Shown here in pieces: positions 1-5,083 of a stretch of 5,468 nt of DNA. The position numbers and the translations under genes are program-made. Each line of letters begins with the position of its first letter. Position 1 is the first letter of the stretch. The DNA comes from Clostridia bacterium (GTDB taxonomy: Bacteria > Bacillota > Clostridia > Oscillospirales > CAG-272), in the NCBI GenBank assembly GCA_017629395.1, contig JAGBXH010000315.1, positions 1 to 5,468 on the forward strand, read 5' to 3'. The notes below the pieces were generated by a model that saw only the letters and a program-made list of their open reading frames with translations, was not told the DNA's origin and did not search any database.

Positions 1-43
1 AGCGTGAATGCATACTAAAGAAGAAAATGACGTGAACTTTCAC
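1..43 (-). CDS. Possible start of a third gene downstream of addB (partial, unidentified)
   Basis: A GTG codon at 43-41 lies 15 nt after the addB stop and is preceded by AAGGAGAG, a good Shine-Dalgarno match about 5 nt away. The frame stays open to the window edge and reads MKVHVIFFFSMHSR (14 codons). This would be the third gene of the queG-addB operon. In many Firmicutes addA follows addB, but these residues do not resemble a typical AddA N-terminus, which has a Q-motif followed within about 40 residues by a GSGKT loop. The start could be something else, or the real addA could start further left. An ATG at 13-11 is an alternative start but has no Shine-Dalgarno. Only the spacing and ribosome binding site support this call; no function can be given. 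Confidence 0.35.
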   Translation of the reverse strand, partial: MKVHVIFFFSMHSR

Positions 44-46
44 GCT
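1..46. repeat. Short inverted repeat AGCGTGAA / TTCACGCT around the possible third start
   Basis: AGCGTGAA at 1-8 is the exact reverse complement of TTCACGCT at 39-46. A second copy of the left half, CGTGAA at 31-36, can also pair with TTCACG at 39-44. On the minus strand the GTG start codon falls inside the shared half, so two mutually exclusive hairpins could cover it. The arms are short and the longer loop is 30 nt, so this may be chance. Confidence 0.35.
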
Positions 47-58
47 ATCTCTCCTTTC
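44..58 (-). promoter_or_regulatory. Ribosome binding site in the gap after addB
   Basis: The 15-nt gap between the addB stop and the GTG at 43 contains AAGGAGAG on the minus strand. This suggests that translation restarts here and that the operon continues leftward, rather than ending with addB. No terminator is visible between the addB stop and position 1. Confidence 0.45.
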
Positions 59-3000
59 TTAAAATTCACTCACAACAGCCCTGTCGCAGCTTCCCTTGAT
101 GCGGCAGAAGCGGCAAGCATCGGCGTCGGGGCGTTTTTCAATAATGCCGCCATACATCTGCGCGGCAATGTCTCGTACGGTCGCCTGCACGGTCTTGTTG
201 ATCTCGTCAAACTCCTCCTTGGTGCAGTACAGCGTGCCGGCTTTTTTCTTGCCGGGGTCTGCCGCGGGATCAATTGCCTCGGGCACACCGTCCTCGGCAA
301 GGATCAAGCCGCTCTGAAAGGGTTTGGGCGCACCGTTTTCCTCGGATGCCGAGAAATAGAGTGCTGCCGAGGGCACAACGCTTTCGGGCTCACCGTACAG
401 CTTTGCATTTTCGGGGGAGCAGATTGTAAAGAGGTAGAGCGGCAGCTGAATATCCTTGCCGCTGTAGGCGTCCTCTAATTTGAATTTGCTGCTGCCCGTT
501 TTGTAGTCCACAATGCGCAAATAGGTCTTGCCCTCGTGCCGCCAAAGGTCAACGCGGTCCACCGTACCGCCAATGCAAACGGCGGGCAGGGGAGAATCCC
601 CCACGGGCAGGATCATGGGCGAGGGCGCGCCCGGGTCGCGCTCACTGATGCGCTGCTCAAAGGCAACGGGCACGAAAAGTCCTTGCGAAAATTCGTTCAT
701 TAAGGTTTGGATCAGCGAGAGTGACAGCTCACGCAGCTTTAAAAAGTGGTGCATGAGCGATGCGGGCACGTCCTGTGTCCTGCAATGGCAAACGGCGCTG
801 ATGTAGAGTGCGATGATGCTGTCGGCAAGCTTTTCGGCTTCCGCCTCCTCCAAGGGGTGCACCTTGCCGTCCTCGCCCATGCAAGCCTTGATATAATGCT
901 CTAAGACGTAGTGAATAAACGAGCCTGCGTCCGAGTAGCGGACCGTGGCTGCGGCGCGCTCGCGCAAGGAAAGAACGTTTTCGGAGAAATAGCGATAGGG
1001 GCACTGGGCAAAGGTCTGGATCTTGGATTTGCTCAGATACAGCTTGTCGCCAAGCAACGCTCTTGCGGTCTCGGGAGAGATGCAGGGCAGGTGTACAATG
1101 CCCTCGTCGGGAGCGGATGCAACCGCGCTTGGCAAATGTACGCGCGTTTCCTTGCAGTCGGGGAAGAGATGCAGCACGCGCTGCCACGCAACAGAGGGGG
1201 TGACGTCCTTACCACCCGTATTTTTCTCGGAGCGTGAAAGGATCAGCCGCTCACTCGGCTTTGTCATGGCACGATATACGTAAAACAGCTCTGCAGACGA
1301 GCGGCTTTGCTTGCTTACGTGCATACCCAGCCCCATCTGCTCAAGTGTCAGCTTGTCCTGCTCGGAAAGCAGACCCGAGTCGGATACCGATGCGGGGAAT
1401 TCGCCCTCGTTCAGTCCAAGCAAAATGGCGACCTTGACCTGATCTGTGCGCATGGTGGCGGCAGAGCCGATCATCACGCAATCCTGCATGGTGGGCACCG
1501 AGCCCATGTCACTTTTTGAGAGCATGACCGAGATCGCCTGCGCAAACTCTGCGGTGCTCAGCCGCTCGTTGGGCAAAAGGGTTGCCAGCGTGGCAAGCAG
1601 CTCGGTGATGTGGTCGTAAATTCTGATGGTGTCGCCCGCCTGACGTACGCGGTCAAGGTGCAGCTGCGTGGCTGCAAGATCGGCAAGACGGTCTGCTACC
1701 TGCAGCTCACCCAAGTACTCCCAAAGCGCGGCACACATATCGGGCACGTGCTCCGCAGCGCGCAGACGCGTTTCTAAGGCTTGCAGGGGCTGCATTAAAA
1801 TTTCGCGCACACGGTTGGCAGCGGCTAAGATATCGGCTGCGCGAGGGGACATGACCTCGCTGTATCCGTCGGGGTTCATGGTCCACACCTCGGCAAAGAA
1901 ACGGTTGCCCGAGATGTTCCAGGTTTCGCAATAGTCCTCAAATCTGTCCATGTCGGCGTTTTCCACACCGCAAAGGCCGGTATGAAGCAGCGTCATGACG
2001 TCGGCACGGCGATACCCCGTGCTGACGCAGCGCAAGGCACTCTGGATCAGCCTTGCTATGGGATAGGAGCAGAGCTCGGTGCGGCGCGAAAGGAAGTAGG
2101 GCACCCCGTACTGATCCATGGCGCGGTCGAGAATGCCTCGCCAGGATTCCACGTCGCGCACCGCGATCATGATCTGGCCGGGGACATAGCCCTTTTGTAA
2201 AAGCTCCAGCACGTGCAGCGCGGCAGTTTCTGCCTCTGCATAGGGAGATGCGCAAACGTACAGATCAATGGGCATGCGTGCACCCGTCTTGGGCTCGGAT
2301 TTGGCGGAAAAATCCCACAGCTTGCGCTCCAGCGCAGTCAGCGCAGGTAAGGTCGTGCGAATGCTTTCGGTCAAGGTAATGCTTTCGGGTATCTGCCCCA
2401 ACTCGCGGCACATGCGCGTAATGCGTGCGCGCGTGTTCGCCTGCTCCTCCATGTGGGGCGGTGTGCTTTGCGCATCGGGCAGGCAAAGGGATATGGTTAC
2501 GCCGTCAGCCTGCGCCAGCATTTGCGATATGACGCGGTATTCGGGGGAGGTAAAGCTGGTAAAGGAATCGATATAGACCTGTGCCCCCGCAAAAAAGTCG
2601 TGACGCTCAAGGGTCTGGGCAAGACGGGTCAGGTCATCCGCGGGGTCACCGCCAAAGCCTTCGTCAAGACCGTTTTCAAAGCAAGCCCACACTAAGGCAA
2701 TGTCGCGCATTTTTTTGTAGAGCGGAGAACTTTTGTCAAGCTTATCGCACGCGTGCTCCGCCTGCGCAGGAGTCAAGCCCGCTGAGCGCAGCTCGTCGGC
2801 AGCACCCAGCATCAAGGCGGGCAGGGCGGGATCGGAGGTATTGCGGTATTGCTCTAACATGCCCGAGAGCTCGCGCAAGGTCTTCCACATGTAAAGTGAG
2901 CGCGCGGCAGCGGAAACGGGCTCAGCAGCAATGCCGCCATAGATGCCAAAGACCTTTTTTGCAAGGCGGGAAAAGCTGAGGATTTCAAAGTGCAAGCCCG

Positions 3001-3163
3001 CACCCTCGGGCAGAGCGGAGAGCAAGCGACGCTCTGCGCTGTAGGCTTCCTGCTCGGGCACGATCAAAAGCGCGCGCTTACCCGCCGTGACATCGTCACG
3101 GATGCACTGCTCAATATATGCGGACTTGCCGCAGCCCGAAAGGCCGTAAACAAAGGTGGTCAT
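59..3163 (-). CDS. addB: ATP-dependent helicase/nuclease subunit AddB
   Basis: A 1034-residue protein, a little shorter than Bacillus subtilis AddB (about 1,166 aa). AddAB resects DNA double-strand breaks and loads the recombination machinery after Chi recognition; AddB carries one nuclease site and the Chi-reading helicase-like fold. Visible features: P-loop GLSGCGKS at residues 7-14, then the helicase-like region, with the family motif LLGLNEGEFP at 581-590. The C-terminal RecB-type nuclease has H751 (GSFIHYVLE), D869 and D872 (GTVDRVD), D886 and K888 (VDYKTG) and the QLPLY motif at 906-910. Four cysteines, C721 (CPYRYF), C1017, C1020 and C1026, match the spacing of the known AddB 4Fe-4S cluster. 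All catalytic and cluster residues seem intact. The ATG at 3163 is chosen over the upstream in-frame start at 3220 because AAGGAGG lies 10 nt before it and MTTFVYGLSG matches the family N-terminus. The start overlaps the queG-like stop (ATGA), implying translational coupling. Confidence 0.95.
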   Translation of the reverse strand: MTTFVYGLSGCGKSAYIEQCIRDDVTAGKRALLIVPEQEAYSAERRLLSALPEGAGLHFEILSFSRLAKKVFGIYGGIAAEPVSAAARSLYMWKTLRELSGMLEQYRNTSDPALPALMLGAADELRSAGLTPAQAEHACDKLDKSSPLYKKMRDIALVWACFENGLDEGFGGDPADDLTRLAQTLERHDFFAGAQVYIDSFTSFTSPEYRVISQMLAQADGVTISLCLPDAQSTPPHMEEQANTRARITRMCRELGQIPESITLTESIRTTLPALTALERKLWDFSAKSEPKTGARMPIDLYVCASPYAEAETAALHVLELLQKGYVPGQIMIAVRDVESWRGILDRAMDQYGVPYFLSRRTELCSYPIARLIQSALRCVSTGYRRADVMTLLHTGLCGVENADMDRFEDYCETWNISGNRFFAEVWTMNPDGYSEVMSPRAADILAAANRVREILMQPLQALETRLRAAEHVPDMCAALWEYLGELQVADRLADLAATQLHLDRVRQAGDTIRIYDHITELLATLATLLPNERLSTAEFAQAISVMLSKSDMGSVPTMQDCVMIGSAATMRTDQVKVAILLGLNEGEFPASVSDSGLLSEQDKLTLEQMGLGMHVSKQSRSSAELFYVYRAMTKPSERLILSRSEKNTGGKDVTPSVAWQRVLHLFPDCKETRVHLPSAVASAPDEGIVHLPCISPETARALLGDKLYLSKSKIQTFAQCPYRYFSENVLSLRERAAATVRYSDAGSFIHYVLEHYIKACMGEDGKVHPLEEAEAEKLADSIIALYISAVCHCRTQDVPASLMHHFLKLRELSLSLIQTLMNEFSQGLFVPVAFEQRISERDPGAPSPMILPVGDSPLPAVCIGGTVDRVDLWRHEGKTYLRIVDYKTGSSKFKLEDAYSGKDIQLPLYLFTICSPENAKLYGEPESVVPSAALYFSASEENGAPKPFQSGLILAEDGVPEAIDPAADPGKKKAGTLYCTKEEFDEINKTVQATVRDIAAQMYGGIIEKRPDADACRFCRIKGSCDRAVVSEF

Positions 3164-3966
3164 ATTTGCTCTTCCTCCTTGATCAGAATGTTTCTGCAAA
3201 TGGTATCGCGTCCGCGCCACGCGTAGGCACGGCGCGCAAAGTCCTCGTCGGGCATGCCCTGCAGTAAGGCAAGATCGGGGGCGGTGATCAGATCCTCTGT
3301 AAAATAGGGAACAGTTGTATAAAGCGTGCCTGCACGCGCGGCTGCCTTATTATAGGGGCAGACCTCCTGGCAGGTGTCGCAGCCCCAGATCAAGGGATGC
3401 TCGCGCAATCTCTGCACCTGCAGCGCGTCAAGCTTGCCCTTCTTCTGCGTCAGCGCGGAAAGGCAAGCGTCGTGCGAAAGATCAACGGGGCAAGCGCGGC
3501 GGCAAGCACCGCAATCGGGGCAGTGCAGCACGGGCTGGGGGGCACAGTCGGTGGGCAGCGTGGTCACGATCTCGCCAAGAAATACGTAAGAGCCGTGCTC
3601 GCGCGTGAGCAAAAGCCCGTTTGAGCCCATGATGCCAAGCCCCGCCATGCAGGCGGCCTCCACCTCGGCTACGGGGGAGTGATCGGCAAAGCCTGCGAAG
3701 GTGTGATTCGGAAAATCGGCACGCAGGGCGGGCAAGACAGATGCAAACAGCGCGTCAAAATAGGCGTGGTAATCCTTTGCCACGGCATACATGGAAACCG
3801 TGCGACCATCGCAGGGCACGGCGTAAGGGACGGCAAGCATGATGACAGAGCCTTGGGAAATGCCCGCACGCTCTAAAAGATACGGACGCAAAACGCGGCA
3901 ATTCGAGAGCGAGAGCGGTTGCCCCACTCTGATGCTTTGCGGAAAATATGTTGCAAAATCTGTCAC
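3160..3966 (-). CDS. QueG-family double 4Fe-4S protein (epoxyqueuosine reductase-like, short form)
   Basis: A 268-residue cytoplasmic protein. QueG reduces epoxyqueuosine to queuosine in tRNA using cobalamin and two 4Fe-4S clusters. Matches to the family: SMYAVAKDYHAYF at 58-70 (QueG has YA-GRDYH), FADHSPVAE at 93-101 with D95 aligned to the conserved catalytic Asp of VDSAPVLE, AGLGIMGSNGLLLT at 108-121 and GSYVFLGEIVT at 125-135. Cysteines C149, C152, C155 and C159 (followed by Pro), C168 (CLSALT), and C196, C199 and C203 (CDTCQEVCPYN) are arranged like the two QueG clusters. Differences: the usual Gly-Lys in AGLGW-GK is replaced by Ser-Asn, and the protein ends soon after RNILI, so the C-terminal HEAT-like tRNA-binding repeats of long QueG proteins (about 380 aa) are absent. 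It could be a genuine short clostridial QueG or a paralogue with another reductase role, so no symbol is assigned. The GTG start at 3966 is fixed by AAGGAGG 8 nt upstream. First gene of the operon with addB. Confidence 0.82.
   Translation of the reverse strand: MTDFATYFPQSIRVGQPLSLSNCRVLRPYLLERAGISQGSVIMLAVPYAVPCDGRTVSMYAVAKDYHAYFDALFASVLPALRADFPNHTFAGFADHSPVAEVEAACMAGLGIMGSNGLLLTREHGSYVFLGEIVTTLPTDCAPQPVLHCPDCGACRRACPVDLSHDACLSALTQKKGKLDALQVQRLREHPLIWGCDTCQEVCPYNKAAARAGTLYTTVPYFTEDLITAPDLALLQGMPDEDFARRAYAWRGRDTICRNILIKEEEQI
3174..3180 (-). promoter_or_regulatory. AddB ribosome binding site, embedded in the queG-like 3' end
   Basis: AAGGAGG on the minus strand, 10 nt before the addB ATG. It decides the addB start. 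The same bases encode the last Lys-Glu of the upstream protein's KEEEQI tail, so the signal lies wholly within the upstream coding sequence. Confidence 0.85.
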
Positions 3967-3974
3967 GGTCGCGT

Positions 3975-3981
3975 CCTCCTT
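3975..3981 (-). promoter_or_regulatory. Ribosome binding site of the QueG-like gene
   Basis: A perfect AAGGAGG on the minus strand lies 8 nt upstream of a GTG codon. It supports the non-ATG start at 3966. Confidence 0.85.
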
Positions 3982-3996
3982 GTACTTATTATCTTC

Positions 3997-4025
3997 ATTA
4001 TATCAAAAAATGCGCAAAAAAACAA
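3997..4025 (-). promoter_or_regulatory. Sigma-A-type promoter of the queG-like/addB operon
   Basis: On the minus strand, a -35 box TTGTTT (4025-4020) and a perfect -10 box TATAAT (4002-3997) are separated by exactly 17 bp. Transcription would start near 3990, giving a leader of roughly 25 nt that contains the AAGGAGG site. The -35 box overlaps the T-run of a terminator-like hairpin. Confidence 0.8.
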
Positions 4026-4040
4026 GCGGATACACCGCTT
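4017..4040 (-). terminator. Terminator-like hairpin just upstream of the leftward promoter
   Basis: On the minus strand, AAGCGG (4040-4035), a 5-nt loop and CCGCTT (4029-4024) form a 6-bp stem followed by GTTTTTTT (4023-4016). This is the layout of a small intrinsic terminator. It would stop leftward transcripts arriving from the intergenic region before they enter the QueG-like gene. On the plus strand the same stem is followed only by TT and then mixed sequence, so it would be weak in that direction. The stem is short, so confidence is moderate. Confidence 0.45.
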
Positions 4041-4091
4041 TTACTGAATATTTTTGTTTTATCGTGCGCCTATGTTGTTCACATGGTTACA

Positions 4092-4095
4092 ATTC
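4092..4095 (+). repeat. Candidate target-site duplication, left copy (ATTC)
   Basis: ATTC directly abuts the left end of the palindromic element, and an identical ATTC abuts its right end at 4212-4215. A 4-bp match is expected by chance about once in 256 trials, so it is suggestive only. Confidence 0.4.
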
Positions 4096-4211
4096 GTAGG
4101 GGAGGATATCATCCTCCCGCACGTAATGAGAAAGGAACGTGTTCAGATGTCCCGATCATAAACCCTTTTCGTGCGGGAGGATGAATTTGCTTGCAAATAT
4201 TCCTCCCCTAC
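4096..4211. mobile_element. MITE-like 116-bp nested palindromic element
   Basis: The ends are a perfect 11-bp inverted repeat, GTAGGGGAGGA (4096-4106) and TCCTCCCCTAC (4201-4211). Inside it, a perfect 13-bp inverted repeat joins 4111-4123 (ATCCTCCCGCACG) to 4170-4182. Each arm is also a palindrome: GGGAGGAT-ATC-ATCCTCCC at 4100-4118 on the left, and GGGAGGA to TCCTCCC at 4175-4207 on the right, the latter holding an inner hairpin ATTTGC-TT-GCAAAT. The element is bordered by ATTC at 4092-4095 and 4212-4215, a candidate 4-bp target duplication. The core at 4124-4169 shows no coding potential. It resembles the non-autonomous palindromic intergenic repeats of gut Clostridia, but mobility is inferred, since only one copy is seen. 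Confidence 0.7.
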
Positions 4212-4215
4212 ATTC
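4212..4215 (+). repeat. Candidate target-site duplication, right copy (ATTC)
   Basis: Direct repeat of 4092-4095, placed exactly after the outer inverted repeat of the element. If the element is taken to begin one base later, the repeat becomes ATTCG, with one extra C left at the right border. Confidence 0.4.
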
Positions 4216-4245
4216 GTGTTGTCAAAAAGAACGGAAAAATTTTCG

Positions 4246-4266
4246 CAATGTAAAAAAAGAACATTG
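4246..4266. repeat. Small inverted repeat CAATGT-N9-ACATTG
   Basis: CAATGT at 4246-4251 and ACATTG at 4261-4266 are separated by nine purines (AAAAAAAGA). On the plus strand it is followed by GGTTTTT, so it could be a weak hairpin. It could also be an operator some 70 bp upstream of the -10 of the two-component operon. A direct repeat AAAAAGAAC (4224-4232 and 4254-4262, exactly 30 bp apart) overlaps it. No function can be assigned. Confidence 0.35.
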
Positions 4267-4314
4267 GTTTTTCACTATTTTTCGAAATTCAACGACTTTT
4301 TTTGATTTCTTCAT

Positions 4315-4341
4315 ATGACGGTCACAAAGGTTATATATAAT
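4315..4341 (+). promoter_or_regulatory. Probable promoter of the two-component operon
   Basis: A perfect -10 box TATAAT lies at 4336-4341. No good -35 box stands at the usual distance: the best candidate, ATGACG at 4315-4320, shares 4 of 6 positions with TTGACA and has a 15-bp spacer. A 9-bp odd palindrome TGACGGTCA (4316-4324) covers this place. A weak -35 with a palindrome on top fits an activator-dependent or autoregulated promoter, but that is inference. The leader would be about 35-40 nt. Confidence 0.55.
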
Positions 4342-4371
4342 GTATATAGCAAAATCTGCCTCATTACGACA

Positions 4372-4380
4372 AAGGGAGGT
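4372..4380 (+). promoter_or_regulatory. Ribosome binding site of the response regulator gene
   Basis: AAGGGAGGT lies 4 nt upstream of the ATG at 4385. It decides that start over the in-frame ATG at 4340, which overlaps the -10 box and has no Shine-Dalgarno. Confidence 0.85.
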
Positions 4381-4384
4381 AAAT

Positions 4385-5083
4385 ATGTATCACATTTTAG
4401 TAGTAGACGACGAATCGCGCATTCGCGCCATTATCCGCAAGTACGCGGAGTTTGAAGGCCACCGCGTCACCGAGGCGACCGACGGCATGGATGCAGTGTA
4501 TAAATGTCGCGAAAACGCCTACGACATGATCATCATGGACATCATGATGCCCGAGTTGGACGGCTTTTCTGCTTGCCGCGAGATCCGCAAGATCACCCAA
4601 ACGCCCATCATCATGCTGTCTGCGCGCGGTGAGGAATACGATAAGATCAACGGCTTTGAGCTGGGCATTGACGACTACGTGGTTAAGCCCTTCTCCCCCA
4701 AGGAGCTGATGCTGCGCATTGAGGCAGTACTCAAGCGCGTGGGCAGAACTGCGGAGCAGGCGCAGCAAAGACCGCAAAATCAGATCGTGGAGTTGGACGG
4801 CGGCGGGCTGCGTGCCGATTTGACAGCGCGTATCGTATACATAGACGGTCAGCGTGTGGAAATGTCGCCCAAGGAATACGATTTGTTCTTTTATATGCTG
4901 GAAAACCGCAACATCGCGCTCTCGCGTGAAAAGCTGATCAGTGAGGTGTGGGGATACGATTTTTACGGCGATGCAAGAACGTTGGATACCCACATCAAGC
5001 TGTTGCGTAAGAGCCTTGGCAGATACAGCGCGTACATCGTAACGCTGCGCGGCATGGGCTATCGCTTTGAGGAGAACGAATGA
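4385..5083 (+). CDS. OmpR/PhoB-family response regulator
   Basis: A complete 232-residue cytoplasmic DNA-binding regulator of a two-component system. The receiver domain spans about residues 2-118: acidic pair D8 and D9 (VVDDE), phosphoacceptor D52 (IMDIMMPELDGF), switch residue S79 (IIMLSA), the aromatic Y98 and the conserved K101 (DDYVVKPF). A Gln/Arg-rich linker at about 119-133 leads to a winged-helix domain at about 135-229, with the family signatures MSPKEYDLFFYML at 160-171, SREKLISEVWGYDF at 180-193, the recognition-helix region ARTLDTHIKLLRKSL at 197-211 and the wing LRGMGYRFE at 221-229. All residues needed for phosphorylation are present. Length is normal for the family. Its stop overlaps the start of the histidine kinase (ATGA), so the two are very likely co-transcribed cognate partners. 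Target genes and signal cannot be read from the sequence; many such systems regulate their own operon. Confidence 0.97.
   Translation: MYHILVVDDESRIRAIIRKYAEFEGHRVTEATDGMDAVYKCRENAYDMIIMDIMMPELDGFSACREIRKITQTPIIMLSARGEEYDKINGFELGIDDYVVKPFSPKELMLRIEAVLKRVGRTAEQAQQRPQNQIVELDGGGLRADLTARIVYIDGQRVEMSPKEYDLFFYMLENRNIALSREKLISEVWGYDFYGDARTLDTHIKLLRKSLGRYSAYIVTLRGMGYRFEENE
5069..5074 (+). promoter_or_regulatory. Ribosome binding site of the histidine kinase gene
   Basis: GAGGAG inside the last codons of the response regulator, 5 nt before the ATG at 5080. Together with the ATGA overlap it supports this start and translational coupling. Confidence 0.75.

Larger units (their letters stand above)
3967..4384. 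other. Divergent intergenic region between two operons
   Basis: This 418-bp stretch has no convincing gene. Reading frames crossing it lack ribosome binding sites and run through the palindromic element. It contains the leftward ribosome binding site, promoter and hairpin (3975-4040), the 116-bp palindromic element (4096-4211), then an AT-rich part (4217-4340) with repeated A/T tracts that could bend DNA, and finally the rightward promoter and ribosome binding site. Nothing is recognised in 4041-4091. Confidence 0.8.

Noticed and set aside
8..478. Plus-strand open frame of 156 codons opposite the addB 3' end
   Set aside because: It lies antisense to the strongly conserved nuclease and Fe-S region of addB, has no ribosome binding site, and its translation resembles no protein family. 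The same applies to the other plus-strand frames inside 500-3150.
3164..3220. Longer addB start giving 19 extra N-terminal residues
   Set aside because: It has no Shine-Dalgarno, would overlap the upstream gene more deeply, and the family N-terminus begins at MTTFVYGLSG, where a strong AAGGAGG precedes the ATG.
3948..4184. Plus-strand frame of 78 codons across the intergenic region
   Set aside because: It runs through the leftward promoter, the hairpin and half of the palindromic element, and has no Shine-Dalgarno or recognisable protein features.
4096..4211. CRISPR or riboswitch reading of the repeat-rich intergenic part
   Set aside because: There are only two arms, in inverted orientation, with no regular spacers. 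No known riboswitch consensus is seen, and the element is not placed as a leader next to either start codon.
4340..4384. Upstream ATG adding 15 residues to the response regulator
   Set aside because: This ATG overlaps the -10 box TATAAT, lacks a ribosome binding site, and the receiver fold starts right after the ATG at 4385.
4397..4993. Minus-strand open frame of 198 codons opposite the response regulator
   Set aside because: It is the complement of a highly conserved receiver and winged-helix gene, its His/Val-rich translation is typical of an antisense shadow, and no ribosome binding site is present.
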